Shown here: positions 46,798-58,765 of the stretch, one piece after another
Position numbering within the stretch: the stretch's first letter is position 1
Layout: each line of letters begins with the position of its first letter
Made by a program: the position numbers and the translations under genes
From: Callaeas wilsoni
Taxonomy: Eukaryota > Chordata > Aves > Passeriformes > Callaeidae
DNA length: 64,000 bases
Direction: 5' to 3'
Assembly (NCBI GenBank): GCA_013398955.1
Contig: VWPU01008488.1
Span: forward strand, 91,561-155,560
Notes under the pieces: model-generated
What the model was told of the DNA's origin: nothing
Seen by the model: the letters and a program-made list of their open reading frames with translations, nothing else
Databases searched by the model: none

Positions 46798-47047
46798 GGA
46801 TTTACATAGGATATTAGGATGAAGATATTCCCTGTGAGGGTGGGGAGGCCCTGGCACAGGGTGCCCAGAGAAGCTGTGGCTGCCCCTGGATCCCTGGAAG
46901 TATCCAAGGCCAGGTTGGATGGGGCTTGGAGCAACCTGGACTCGTGGAAGATGTCCCTGCCTGTGACAGGGGAGTGGAACAGGAGATCTTTGAGGTCTCT
47001 TCCAATCCAAAGCATTCTGCGATTCTCTGATTCTCTGATTTTATGAC
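46798..47047 (+). mobile_element. CR1 LINE 3' end fragment of about 250 bp
   Basis: ATAGGATATTAGGATGAAG, GGCCCTGGCACAGGGTGCCC, GAAGCTGTGGCTGCCCCTGG, AGTATCCAAGGCCAGGTTGG, GAAGATGTCCCTGCCTGTG and CTTCCAATCCAAAGCATTCTG, then a tail of ATTCTCTG repeated twice. Confidence 0.95.
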
Positions 47048-48323
47048 TCCACTCTTTTTCCGCATTTCCCATCATTCCACTTCTCCTCCTAAGCCTGAAG
47101 CACCATGGGACAGCCCAGGGAGAGCAGGGCTGGAGGAAGGAGGATGATTTGTTCCTTTTGCCAAAGGAAGGCCCAATCCTAATTAATGCCAGGCCAAATG
47201 CCATGGCCAAGGTTTTGGGAGCTCACTCTTGTTGCCAAATCCTCTTCCTTCCTTCCTTCAGGTCAGCTGCAAAACTGAAACGACCATGGTTTGTCCCAGA
47301 CCTTATTATGCATTAGCAAGGCCTGGGTGTGTTTAAAATCCTGCACCACAGAAATGCCCCTGAAAAACACCCTGACCCACCCTTCCCCCTTCTCTCGAGT
47401 CCTCTTTCATCAAGGCCATCTCAAGAGCAGGGGGAGGTCACTCTGCAGGCCCTGTGACCTGTGCCACCTCACCGGGTACCAAAACAGGTTCAATCAGGAA
47501 CGTGAATGGCAAAGCCTGGCAGTGCCAGCAGGATCTGGGGCGGGATGCAGCCACCCAGCAGGGATACCTGCTGGATTCCCTGAGAATCTGCAAGGGGCTG
47601 GCTGATGGGACAGAGAGGGACAAAGGGACATGCACACCCTTCAGAGCAGCATCTGGAGGCCAAAGGTGAGACAGGATTACAGTCTGTGCCTGCACCAGGG
47701 TCCTACGTGAGGCACTGCACCTTCATCCAATGGGGTCTGGCTCATTCTGCCTTTTCCACTGTAAAAAAGTGGATTTAAGTGGCCAGAAGAATTCATGAAT
47801 TTGGCAAATCTCTCTAGCCTGATGAAAATAAAAGAAGAAAAAATAGACAACAGATGAAAACAAAGTCAACATCTGCCACAGCTTATTCACACCAGCAGTA
47901 CTAAATCAAAACAGGGTTAGGGCTAGAAACAAAAGCAAAATAACTCTTTTGGTTTGGGTCAGATTTCCTTTTTTTTTTTTTTTCCCCCCAGTCTGTGTTT
48001 TCAGTGGAGGGGATTCTTCTGTTTATTTACTTTGTTTGACTCAGCCCCAAAACTCCCTTTGATTTTTCAGTGTAAGCTGAAGGCGAGACTGGGTTGTTTG
48101 CACAGCTGCCTGCACGCCCTGCAGAGCACAAGCCCCTCGTGATGGAGGGTGTAGGAACAGACACTTGGGGACAACCCAGAAGTGCCACATGAGATGTCCT
48201 GGGACAGAGGAGCAGGAGGGGTGGCCACAGTGTGTCCCAGAAGGCTGTGCATGTCCCTTGTCCTCTAGAGTTCACGTGCAGCCCACGGCACCCTGCAAGG
48301 ACAGGAGTATGGTGAAGTCAGAC
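47048..48323. other. Unique noncoding DNA with a T15-C7 run
   Basis: No gene recognised. At 47969-47989 there is a run of 15 T then 6-7 C ending in AG, which superficially resembles a splice acceptor. The sequence after it has no recognisable coding character. Confidence 0.55.
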
Positions 48324-48955
48324 AGTCATGGAATGGTTTGGGTTGGAAGGACCTTTAAAGCCCATCTTGTTCCAAGCCCCTGCCATGGTCAAGAACAGCT
48401 TCCAGTAGCCCAGGTTGCTCCAAGCCTTGGACACTTCCAGGGATCCAGGGGCAGCCACAGCTTCTCTGGGCACCCTGTGCCAGGGCCTCAGCACCTCACA
48501 GGGAACAATTCCTTCTTAATATCTCACCTAACCCTGCCCTCTGGCAATGGGAAGCCATTCTCTTTGTCCTTTCACTCCCTCCCTTGTCCCAAGTCCCTCT
48601 CCCGCTCTCCTGGAGCCCCTTTAGGCTTTGGAAGGGGCTCTGAGCTCTCCCTGGAGCCTTCTCTTCTCCAGGTGAACACCCCCAGCTCTCCCAGCCTGGC
48701 TCCAGAGCAGAGGGGCTCCAGCCCTTGGAGCATCTCTGTGGCCTCGTCTGGACTGGCTCCAGCAGCTCTACATCCTTCTGATGTTGGGGATTCCAGGGCT
48801 GGAGGCAGCTCTGCAGGTGGGGTCTCACCTGAGTGGGGCAGAGGGGCAGAATCCCCCTCCCCTGCTGCCCACGCTGGGGCTCAGCCCAGGGCACGGGGGT
48901 TTCTGGGCTCTGTGTGCACATGGCTGGGGCATGTCAAGTTTCTCATCCACAAACA
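48324..48955 (-). mobile_element. CR1 LINE, about 630 bp, near-full 3' UTR copy
   Basis: One of the two longest CR1 fragments here. Reading in: TCATGGAATGGTTTGGGTTGG, CCCCTGCCATGGTCAAG, GGACACTTCCAGGGATCC, CTTCTCTGGGCACCCTGTG, TCTCTCCTGGAGCCC-like blocks, CCTTCTCTTCTCCAGGTGAAC, TCTCCCAGCCTGGCTCCAG, CAGCTCTGCAGGTGGGGTC, CCCTGCTGCCCACGCTGGGG and TGGCTGGGGCATGTCAAG. The last blocks lie close to the ORF2 stop in CR1 organisation. The 272-codon plus frame through it (48165-48983) is an artefact. Confidence 0.96.
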
Positions 48956-51345
48956 GCCCCTCTGCATAAGGAACAAGATGTAAAAAAGGAGACAAAATGA
49001 AGACCCCGAGGCTCCAGTGAGGGTTGCAGACTCTGCACTGGTCCTGGCACAGCGTTACAGTCCCATCCTACCGCTCCAGGACGTGGATAAGGACACCAGG
49101 GCTTGGCTGAATTGTGTAGTGGGGCACAGGTGTTGGGCTGGGATATCCCACCTGCCGTTCCAGAGGAGCTTCAGCACCTTGAAGGTCCTCTGCTAAATCT
49201 ACCAGCTCCACAGGGTGCCCCATGGCATCTCCCCAGGGCAATTTTACCCTGCTGAATTGATCATTAGAGAGGGAGGAAGCGCTGGGTCCACAGAATGCAC
49301 ATAATACGAACTTCTCTGGGACTGATAAGGGATTTCAGGAAGGTGTAAACAGCTTCAGGGCAGTCTCCAACAGCCTTTTTTCCCTTTTCCCTGATGGAGC
49401 AGTGCAGGAAGGAGCAGCCTTGCTCTACCAGGAGCAGTCACAGCAGGCTCATGGCCAGCAGAGGCGAGTGGCTGCCAGACAAGGACGGGATCTGCTCAAG
49501 GACGGTCCCATCCTTGACAAGCTCAGCTGGTTCAGTGAATTCAAGGATCTTCCCTGCCCCTGGCTTTCAGGGCCCCCTCAGATGCACATCAGGGATGAAA
49601 CGGCTGCAGAAAACAGCTGGAAGCTTCCCACTCAACTGGAGCAAAACAGTTGGGGTTTTTTTTTCCTCCTAATCTAATTCTTGCAAAATGCTGAACTATT
49701 TTAGCTGAAATTTTCCAAAAACATTTCAGCCTGGGGGCAGCCAGCCAGCCTGGGGAAAAAAGAGTAGAGTCTGGCAGAGTTATCAGTAATTAAAGGCAAA
49801 GTCTTAGAAAAACAAGGAGCATGTTAATGATAGCTCCCAGCTCTCCCTTTAGACAGGCAGCACCTCACCAGCCACTGAAATAGAGCTGCCCCGGGGCACC
49901 AGAAAGGAGGAATGCATAGATGGATGGATGGATGGATGGATGGATGGATGGATGGATGGATGGATGGATGGAATTATCAAAATGGGAAAAGAGAAAAAGC
50001 AGAGAAGCCCATTTTCCACTCAGACAAAGGGGTGATACTCTTCATATGCTCCAGATAAAGTCCTGCAAGCACAACCTCAGTCTGAGAAGGTCCTCTCAGC
50101 TCCTTCTCTGTGCCATCACCTGTCATCCCACTGGGAAAAGGGAAAGAGATGCAAACTAATCCAGTTCAGAGTTTTCTGATTTCTACAGGAGCCTTTGGTG
50201 TTCTCCAGACCACGGGCAGTTCCTGGGGCACCAGGATTCCCAGAGGTGATGCTCTCTCTGAGCTGTGAATAGAACCACAGGGAAATCACACGTGGCCTTG
50301 GACCATGGAAAATGTCATCGTCAGCAGAAAACAGGTCTCTTCCCAAAATAAAAGGGATGTTTTGGGACCTAGCAAGGGTACAGCACAACCAAATTAATTC
50401 CACAAACAAAGCTCTGCCTGGGTAGCTTGCTCCAAAGTAACAAAGCAGCCCTCTTTACGCTGGGAAAAGCAGGATCATCACCCATAAGCCCCCAGTCAGA
50501 CCACGAAAATCCTCACCAGGATGCGCGTTCCAAATGTCACGGACTGACCCGGGGTTTCCAACCAGCTCAGCCACCGAACACGTGTGGGAACATCACGGCA
50601 GAGCTCTGGTCTCGCTCGGGGCAGAGGCAGTGGGAAATGCAGCTGGAGATGTAATCCAGCAACAGGCAGCTGGAGGGAAGCAGATTTCCATCGAAACCGC
50701 AGAACGTCGGAATTGCAGAGGCAGCAAAAGCTGTGAGCAACCTGAAACCCTGCTTTGGCCAAGAATATTTACATCTCATTTGGGACCAGCAGCACGGACA
50801 GGCCAGCACGTTCAGGCCTCAGGGACACTGACTCAGGAATTTTTGGCATGTTAAACTATCGCGTCTGGGGCTTTTTGGGTCTGTTTTCTTGCTTTTTGAA
50901 CCATCTTTTCAGGCTCCTCTGCGCAGCTGAAGGGACCAGGCATTTTTGTTGCATGAAGATCCATTCCTGCACTATTTCTGTGGACACTCGCACAAGTCAG
51001 GGTGGTAAGAAAAAGCACCAGGGGTCTCAGCTAACAGCCCACATCATCTGAATCCCTGGCATATCATTCTGAATTTATTGCTATAATAATTTCTATATTA
51101 ATTGGTGTTATTACTTTGGTCCCTAAGCTTCCTTTCACAGACCAGGATCACATTGTACAAGATGCAATGCAACAAAAATGCAGTTTACTGTGCAAAGAGT
51201 TGGATTTCCACCACATTTTTAAGATGTATTTCAAGTTTGCACCAAACTTGAAGAATCGAGTGAGATTTCCAACCTTTGTACTCTTGGACAAGGGAGTGAT
51301 ACAGAAATAGAGTCAGGATCCAGAAGGATATCTGGCAACATTTCC
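48956..51345. other. Unique noncoding DNA with a (GGAT)n array
   Basis: Apart from the tetranucleotide array at 49919-49972, nothing recognised. An AT-rich patch lies at about 51060-51115. Confidence 0.55.
49919..49972 (+). repeat. (GGAT)n tetranucleotide microsatellite, about 13 units
   Basis: Perfect GATG/GGAT array with no interruptions. Likely length-polymorphic. Confidence 0.98.
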
Positions 51346-51475
51346 ATGCAAGGACAGGTTGGACAGGGCTTGGAGCAACCTGGTCTAGGGGAAGGTGTCC
51401 CTGCACATGGCAGGGGTGTGGAGACCAGATCATCCATAAGGTCCCTTCCAACCCAAACCATTCTGGAATCCTGGG
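51346..51475 (+). mobile_element. CR1 LINE 3' tail of about 130 bp
   Basis: CAAGGACAGGTTGGACAGGG, CAACCTGGTCTAGGGGAAGG, TGTCCCTGCACATGGCAGGG, ATAAGGTCCCTTCC and CCAACCCAAACCATTCTGG. Truncated a little 3' of the common CCCATCCCTGG break. Confidence 0.93.
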
Positions 51476-51908
51476 GTCAATCCCCATATATATTTCCCCC
51501 AGCTCCTGTATCCCTCTCCATCAATGGGTGAACAGAGGGGAGGTCACTTGTAGCTGGGGCAGCTGTGTCCATCACAGCAGGAAATCTGCTGTGAGAAGGG
51601 ACCACGGCTGGGAGAGGAAGGAAGGCAGGGGAAATGAGGCTCTCAGGATTCAAAGCAAATATCCTGTGCCAGTCTCATCACAGGCCCTGTGATGCTCATG
51701 TCCTCACCAGGGTGCTGAGATTTGGCTCACAGCCACATTTCAGGTCCTGTTTTATATATATATAAATATATATATATAAATTTGCTTTAGAGCTCCCTTC
51801 TATGGTTATCTCTTTTCTGTCCCCTCGCTCCTGCCACTCTCCCTCCCATCACTGCACTGAGTTGCTGGTGTCCTCTGCTGAACCCCAAGAGCCACCCAAG
51901 CCATGACC
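51476..51908. other. Unique DNA with a TA-rich microsatellite
   Basis: No gene. The stretch 51751-51782 is an imperfect (TA)n/(TAAA)n run. Confidence 0.65.
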
Positions 51909-52086
51909 CTCCAGAGAGGCTTTCCCGGGGAATGGTCACAGCCCCCAGGCTGCCAGAGCTCAAAAAGCATTTGAACAACGCTCTCAGGCACATGGGGAGA
52001 TTTTTGGGGTTGCCCCATGTAGGGCCAGGAGCTGGGCTCAATGATCCTTGTGGGTCCGGTCCAGCCCAGAGTATTCCATGGTTCTG
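51909..52086 (+). mobile_element. CR1 LINE 3' fragment, TTCCAACTCAGG subfamily
   Basis: CTCCAGAGAGGCTTTCCCGG, AATGGTCACAGCCCCCAGG, TGCCAGAGCTCAAAAAGC, ATTTGAACAACGCTCTCAGG, GCTCAATGATCCTTGTGGG, then CCAGCCCAGAGTATTCCATG with a GGTTCTGA end. Confidence 0.93.
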
Positions 52087-52628
52087 AAGTCACCACTTTT
52101 ATCTCCTCATCTCCTACACCAACTATCCTGGGACATCCTCCTGGTCCTATATCCCTCACTTACAAGCAAACAAATGTCTTTTTTGTCTTCCTCACAGCTG
52201 CAGGTCCAAGCAGTAGGTTCAACTCAAGAACACCTTGAGGATGGGGCTGAAGTAAAAGGGGGAGATGCTGAGACCACAGCCTACAAAAATTTCCCAAAGA
52301 TGGGATCTTGCATTCACATCTAACAGAACTCTTCATGCCAGACACTCCCAAGGAATTTATCTGGATGAGTGGAGTTAGCAGGCTGCCCCTAAATCCACCC
52401 CTCCTTGGAGGGCCAGACCCAAGATACGAAGCCCATGGAGGAGCTTGGTGCGGGTGGAGGAATGAGGAACGTCCATGGATGTCCTCCCCACCCCAAACTC
52501 CAGCCCCCCAGGAAGAGCCCCATGCCCTGCGTGGTGCTTGTGGCTCCGGAGACTTCTCCAGACCAGCAGTCCTGTGCTTCTGGATGCGGCCGCTAGAGGA
52601 TGGCAGTGTCCCGGGCCACGCTGGGAAT
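52087..52628. other. Unique noncoding DNA
   Basis: No gene recognised. Long plus-strand frames starting here (52308, 52475) continue into the 22-bp tandem repeat and owe their length to it. Confidence 0.6.
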
Positions 52629-52716
52629 CACCCATTCCTGCTTTGGAAACCACCCATTCCTGCTTTGGAAACCACCCATTCCTGCTTTGGAAACCACCCA
52701 TTCCTGCTTTGGAAAC
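52629..52716 (+). repeat. 22-bp tandem repeat, four perfect copies
   Basis: The unit CACCCATTCCTGCTTTGGAA plus AC repeats at 52629, 52651, 52673 and 52695 with no substitutions. Because 22 is not a multiple of 3 and the unit has no stop in any plus frame, all three frames stay open across it and show the same peptide in shifted register. That explains the overlapping 131-222-codon frames. Confidence 0.98.
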
Positions 52717-55700
52717 CGACAGTGCGGAGATCCCGTCAGTGCCAGGGCCCCAAAAATATCTACCCCGAGCCACTCCAGTTCAGATCACAAGAAGAAAGTT
52801 CCCAGCCCTCAGCTCTGCTTCGCACCCCAAGCAAAGGCAGGCCCTTTGGAGACTGGAAATTGGGATTTTACAGGGGATCAGCCCTTCGGGATGTGCTTCC
52901 TGGTCCCCTTGGGTGGTGTGTGTGGGTGGATGTGTTTTGATGAGTTACCTGGTGTATTTCCAGATCTCACTGTGTCTCCCCTCCAATTTCTGTGACCACT
53001 GGATGGTCAGAGCCCTGTTATCAGGGAGTTCCTGCCACCTCCACGGTTTTCCTGCATCCACCACCAGAGGTTCTGACCTCCGGGCTCTCCATGGGGCCAT
53101 GATTTCCAGCAAAAAGCAAAGCCCGATGAGCCAAGCAGATTGAGACAGCCCAGCAGCTCAACTCCAGCATCCCCCCAGGACACCTTCGAGGGGATTTTCA
53201 AGGCAAATATCTGGAAATGATGAATGCCAAGTAGAAGCCCAATTATGCCAAAAATATCCTGTCTGAGGCACAGCTTGAAGGAATATTCCCCCTCTGAGGA
53301 AGCATAACAGCCAAGCTGAGCTGCGGAATGAGATGAGCTTTGAACAAGAGCTTGTTGGGGAATAAAACATCATTAGTTGTAACAAAATAAGATCACGGAT
53401 ATGAGCGTGATGAGACTCGAGGCTGCCTCATTCATGGGTGTCCATCACCCTGCTGCATCCAGAGATCCTCAACGATCCACTGGGAATCCACCTCCCCGCT
53501 TCCATGAGGCTGAATTCTGCCCAGCGGGATGAGTGTTTTGCCCCAAGCAGAGAAGAAAATCTCCATTTCTTCATGGGTTTGAGCAAAGCAGTCAGGACAC
53601 CAAGTAGAATTCATTATCTCAATATGCAAATCAGTCTCAGTACACAAACAGATTGGATTTGCTCGTGTCTCCTTGGAGTGAATACTGGCAGTGATGGTGG
53701 CATCTTCTCATGGGTCATCTGTGACTTTCCCATTCCCTCCCACAAAGACTCCAAATGCATCCCGCTCTGCCTGGTGGATCTGCTGGGCTGGTCCCAACAC
53801 ACCAAGGGCTCTCCTGGACTGGAGAGCCCAAAATGGGACATGGTCTCCAGGCATGGTCTTGCAGTGATCCCAGGTCCTGCTCTGCAGGTGTCCAACCTGT
53901 CCCTTGTGACATCTGCTGAACTTCAGCGGGGTCCTGTGAGTCTCATCCTCCATCCTGCTGAAGGGCCAGTCTGCTCCCCAGTTTGCTGTTATCCACAAAA
54001 TGCGAAGACCCACTGCTAGCTCTGGGTTACACCAAGACAAACCTCAGAGGCTGGGGAAAAAGGGAATACAGATTCTTGAGTGCCTCACACGCTGGGGACC
54101 ATCTTCACAAACCACTGGCTGCTTTTGGGGGCTGGAGGGGTATGGTGACACCTCACCCTTCCAAAGATGTATCCCAGTCCTGAGGAGGGGGCCCCGGTGG
54201 CACAGAATCCTTCCACAGCATCCCTGAAACACTTTTCCGCTGCTAATTAAAGTCTCTGACGTCAGTGTTTTGATTCCAAGCACTTGCATAACACCTGGAG
54301 GTGTCCAGGGCTCTGCGCCGCATCGAGGGCAGGGATGGAAATAGATCCACCAGGCTCCGGCTCCCTGCTCCCCGCCTCCATCCTCGCAGCCGTGCCTCCA
54401 TCCTGGCATGGGCACAGGAGGGATGGATGAGGAGGAGAGGCTGTTCCTCCCACAGCAAGGTGGTAGCAGAAGCACTGCTGGTGTCCCACCCTGTGGTGCC
54501 TTCAGAGGGGTCCCCAGCTCAGTGTCCCCTGCCACCCTCCCATGGATCAGCCAGACGAGCATCCGGACCACTTTTCTCTCCAGTGGGAATTTCCATGTGG
54601 CGGCTCAGCTTTCCCCACCCAAACGGAGTTATAAAAAGGCACTGCAAGACCTGAGGTCCATCCAGCAAATTCCTCCAGCGCCAAGGGCAGGTTTTCACGA
54701 GGGACTGGGCTGAAGTCTCAGAGCTGGAGCCAAGTCCGGCTGAGTCAAAGCTCCCTACCAGCTTGCCAGCTGGATGCAGCGTGCCCAGTTTTATGGGAAA
54801 GGCATGCAGGCAGAGGCATATGAAGCACAGCCCAGGTCGAGCGCTCCTCACTCGCGCACAAAACAAGGCGTTGGATACATGAATGGAGTCAGGAGCCTCC
54901 TCCTCAGACCAGCCTTCTCCACAGTTCATAAATAACCCCAGGGATGCTTAGCTTGAAAATTCCTGCTGCCCCATGGAAAAGCTGGTGGCTTTTCGGGAGC
55001 GGGAAGCATCCTGAGTTCTCCTCGCTCTGCCTGGGGCTGGTGGGACAGCTGGTGAAGAGCATCTTCTGCACCCACGTTCAGGGTGGGCTTTGGCCAACAA
55101 CTGAGCGAGGTCACCCAATGCCACTGACCAACACCAGCCTCAAAATTCTGAGGGCACATCCCAAGTTTTCTGGGTCAAGGCCACTCCCAAGGCCTTGGGG
55201 CAACCTTGTGTTGAGTGCAGCTCTCCCAGCCCTGCTCTGCAGAGGTAATAATCCTCTTCAGCTCAAGTCAAGGCTCTGACCTTGAGCTGTCCAGATTTTG
55301 GGGAGCTGCAATGTTTTCCAGAGCTTCCTGCTGTGTCCCCTCCATGTGATGGTGTCCCACACATTTCCCATGGGAACTGCCGATCTTTCCCCCTCTATTC
55401 CCAAGGGCAATGTGAAAAAGCATCGCTCAGTGCCCTGAGAAGGACAACATGACAAAGGCAGATGTCCCCGGGGAGAACAGGTCACCCCAGTGGGCTGTGC
55501 CTCAGTTTCCCCAGCTATCAAAAGAGGATTAGTTCACTTCCAGGATGTCATGAGGCTCAGGAATGACCACTCCTGGGGCAGGATCAAGCCTCACAGAGGC
55601 AGCAGCTTATCTGGACTGCTCCCGGAATGCCCAGGAAGAGGAGATATGGTGGAGCAACACCTCCCCAGTTAGCCTGGTGACAGGCAGGGACACCACAGGT

Positions 55701-57511
55701 GTGGATGCGTGATGAGCTGGCTTTCCCTACGCCAAGAAATTACTCCAATTGCTGACCTGGTTGTTCCAGTCTCCTCGTTCACCCGGAGAGTAAACACAGA
55801 GAGGGTTTATGGGGAGAGAGCCGATGCCACACCTGCCCTGTGAGACCTGCCACGTGCAGCTCTCCTGTCGGGGTGGGAGAGGAGGTGAAGCCCTTTCCTA
55901 GCAGAGCTTTTTGAGGGGGATTCCATAGCAAAATGGAGAAAACACTGTAAGCGTCACCGTGTTTATGGAGCCCCAAGCCCACTCAAGAGCGAGGAAACCC
56001 CTCTCAAGGGTTTTAATCCATATTTTACACTCGTGGAAACTGAGGCATGGGGATGCAGCTGGGCCAGAGGGCTCCCAGCCATTGTTCCTCTGCAAGCACT
56101 GGAGGATTTTGGGGTACAGGGAGGATCTTAGATCTTCCCTCACTTTGTTGCCCAGCTGTGCAGAGTGACAGACACCAATCTCCCCATCCACTCTCTCCTT
56201 GGACAATCACCTTAATTAGAGCTCCAACAGAGGATCCCACCCTTCCCTCCTCACCCACTGCCTCCTCTACCTGCTTTAAGTCCAGTAAGGAGCCAACCTT
56301 CTTCCATTACAGGCTTGGGATCGCTTCCCACGGCACGGGCTGACATCTGGGTTACTCTGCCCGGGCTCATATTGCAAACCCAGTGCTGCTTCCCACCTGC
56401 TCAGCCACAAAAATATCTGAGTGACAACGATGCCAACTTCCCAAAAAACCACCTGCTCCTCTCCATGGCTCCTAGGGCCGGGGCAGCTTTGCAGGAGCAC
56501 CATATCTGTTGTGTGCACATGGCTTGGGAGGTCCCTTCTCACCTCACTATGGTGCCAGGCGGTGGTGATGGTGTGGAGAGCTGCAAACCCTCATTTTGGA
56601 GGTAAAGACCGACCCAGGTGGTCGGGGTGAGCATCTCATCATCCTGCTGGCAGCACAGCACCGTGTTTTCCAGGTGTTGGGTGGCTCAATGTGGACATTG
56701 AGGAAGAGAAATAAACTCTTAGAAATGACCTGTGGGCAGGATTCGCTGGCTCAGCAAGTTCTTGTAACCACAAGGCAAAGCGCTCTGCGAAAGGCCAAGA
56801 CCTTGGCCAAAAAAAAAACCCTTTTGAGGAAGGCTTAGAGAAGAGTCCTTTCGGGTGACTGCTGATGCATTCAGCATTTCCTTCTCCCTGCTCTCCCAAC
56901 CAGGTTTGTCCGGCTCCACGGGAAGGCTTGGCCGGCTCCCTGTGTTTACATCCCCGTGAGATGCTATCGGGAGTCGAGGCTCTGCCCGTACTTGCAGGAG
57001 GTAAATCCACATTCAGTGCAAAGGGTGGGGACTTTCCTCTCTCTCAAGTTAAAGGCAACTTCAGAAGAGTTGCCTCAGTGCCTGCTCTCCTCAATGAACA
57101 GGATGACCACTTCCATGGATTTTCAGATGTGGAAGAGAGAGGTTAATCAGCTCCTCTGGCTTGTGCCCAGTGGTAGCCAAGAGAGCAGGGCTGGAGGTGA
57201 CATTTCTTGCAGAGGCTCCAGAGGATTTCATTTTCTTTAGGTTGTTTTTGTATTACTGTCTGTTTATCTTAGATAGAAATTATTTGCTCTGCACAAGCAT
57301 TTGCCATTGTGCAGGACCTGCTCTTCCCATGAGGCAGGAGGGTCACCAGGAGAATCTGGTGGGTCCCAGACTCAGTGTCCTCAGCTCCAAAAGCATTCAG
57401 CCATCAGATCTCTGGTCATCCCATTTCCTACATGGTGGCCCTTTATATCCAGAGACTCTTGATATTGGCCATCTCATGAGCTTCCATCTAAATCCTCCTA
57501 AATTACAGATT
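52717..57511. other. Unique noncoding DNA, 4.8 kb
   Basis: No dispersed repeat recognised. The frames at 53438-54019 (193 codons plus) and 54044-54571 (175 codons minus) lack recognisable domains. An exon-like stretch at 57049 is listed separately. Confidence 0.5.
57049..57146 (+). CDS. Possible terminal-exon-like frame, unrecognised
   Basis: I do not recognise this. A pyrimidine tract TTTCCTCTCTCTCAAG ends at 57048, and AAG is a weaker acceptor than CAG. The following frame, to the TAA at 57144-57146, has a natural-looking mixture of residues, including an acidic-aromatic end (DDHFHGFSDVEERG). The wider open frame begins at 56865. The composition is suggestive, but there is no homology support. 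Confidence 0.12.
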
Positions 57512-57562
57512 CAGGGAATCATGGAATGGTTTGGGTTGGAAGGGAGCTTAAAGACCATCTAT
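57512..57562 (-). mobile_element. Minimal CR1 LINE 3' tail, about 50 bp
   Basis: GGGAATCATGGAATGGTTTG, GGTTGGAAGGGAGCTTAAAG, then the match ends at ACCATCTA. It may be extremely 5'-truncated or eroded. The following 100 bases are too diverged to include. Confidence 0.85.
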
Positions 57563-57796
57563 TTCCTCCAATTTTCACCTCCTGGGAAATTCTCCCCATT
57601 TAGAAGTTGTCCCTGGCTTTATCCAGGAGCCCTGTGGATGCTCCTGCAAGGTTTTTCCCAGCCTAATTTTAAATCAGTCCTGGCTGATCAAGTGTGGTTC
57701 CAAACAAAAGCAATCTGTGGAACAAGTCTGAGGAAGGAACACTGTTTAATAAAGTTGCTCAGGACTCTCTTGCTCTCCTCCTGCTTTGTTTCCTAG

Positions 57797-58086
57797 ATCT
57801 CTATTTCCACAAAAAAATAATTATTCCTGGTGAGGTGGGAATTGCCTTCTATTCCCAACACAGCTGCCCAGAGGGGAGTAAAATCCCTGAAACTGCTGAG
57901 TTTTGGGAGGATGCCAGTGGCAAATCACTGGAGCTGTCAACTCCAGCTCCCGCACAGTCTTGTGACCAAGCATGCTCCAGAAATGTGCCTGGGATGGATC
58001 CCACTTGCAACTCCAAATGCTCCTGGACAGGATGTTCCTACAGCAAAATCCCAACCCAAGGGCTGGCAGAGCTCTGGGACGAGACA
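57797..58086 (+). CDS. Cysteine-rich exon-like frame, unrecognised
   Basis: I do not recognise this. A TTTGTTTCCTAG acceptor shape ends at 57796 and a GTGAGT donor shape follows at 58087. The open frame between them contains clustered cysteines (CPEGS..., CDQACSRN, CNSKCSWTGC). Against it: the donor lies at the start of a (GT)n run, the first codons are an A/T-rich homopolymer stretch, and codon use is not gene-like. The frame reads to a stop within the GT run. Confidence 0.12.
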
Positions 58087-58540
58087 GTGAGTGTGTGTGT
58101 GTGACTGCCTGAGCCTGCAAGGGACAGCTTGGACCCATTCCCAGTTTGGAGCATTCCTGTCTCTTTATGGCTGATGTTCTCCAGATGTTTTGTATTGCAG
58201 CCTCATGTGGAAACCCTCTGGCCCCAGGGCTGAATCCTGCTCAGCCCTCCACATTACACTCGGCAGAGAGGAGGAGGAGGGGGGTTTTACATCGCTCTAT
58301 CTACATCATTTATTATATTTAAAGTCTAAATCAACCCTGAGATGCACCGCAGCTGCCTCAAAAGTGCTTATTCCCATGCCTGCTCTTCCTTTTGAACTCT
58401 TTTTTCCCAAGGAAACACCACACATGTGATCACCCCCTCTCCACAAGCCCATCAAGTGCTGTAAAGCAGAAAGATACGGATACAACCCTAGCTTAGGAAG
58501 TCCCAAAGCAACAAATTGCCGGAAACTGAGAGAATATAAT

Positions 58541-58765
58541 GTGGAAAGCATTCCCCTGGCTTGGCCCTTGCCTCGCATTCCTGCGGAGCAGCTCCCCCCG
58601 GTCCCAGCCAAGGGACGGATACCAGCCGAGTTGCACCGTGGCTCTGAGCCAGGAGGAGCTCCCATGCCACTCTGCATGCATGTTCCTTGTCCATATTGTC
58701 CATTTCCAGAGGATTTTTTTGAACCCAAGGATCCAGCCGGTTTCACTCCCTCCCTGTGTCTCTGA
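58541..58765 (+). CDS. Proline-rich 74-codon frame, unrecognised
   Basis: I do not recognise this. The frame starts MESIPLAWPLPRIPAEQLPP and ends with a cysteine/proline segment (CPYCPFPEDFFEP). The antisense strand has a 146-codon frame over the same bases, and another plus frame overlaps it, so the openness may reflect composition. No Kozak-type or splice evidence is strong. Confidence 0.08.
   Translation: MESIPLAWPLPRIPAEQLPPVPAKGRIPAELHRGSEPGGAPMPLCMHVPCPYCPFPEDFFEPKDPAGFTPSLCL

Noticed and set aside
47954..48142. T15-C7-AG run as a splice acceptor with a following exon
   Set aside because: The run is a homopolymer microsatellite. The downstream frame has no recognisable coding character and is soon lost.
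48165..48983. 272-codon plus-strand open frame
   Set aside because: It lies across a near-complete reverse-oriented CR1 3' UTR. The antisense of this UTR is naturally stop-poor.
52308..53143. Overlapping 131-222-codon frames with repeated HPFLLWKP-type peptides, considered as a repeat protein
   Set aside because: The peptide repeats arise because a 22-bp DNA unit cycles through all frames. The copies are perfect at the DNA level, so this is tandem-repeat DNA, not protein-level selection.
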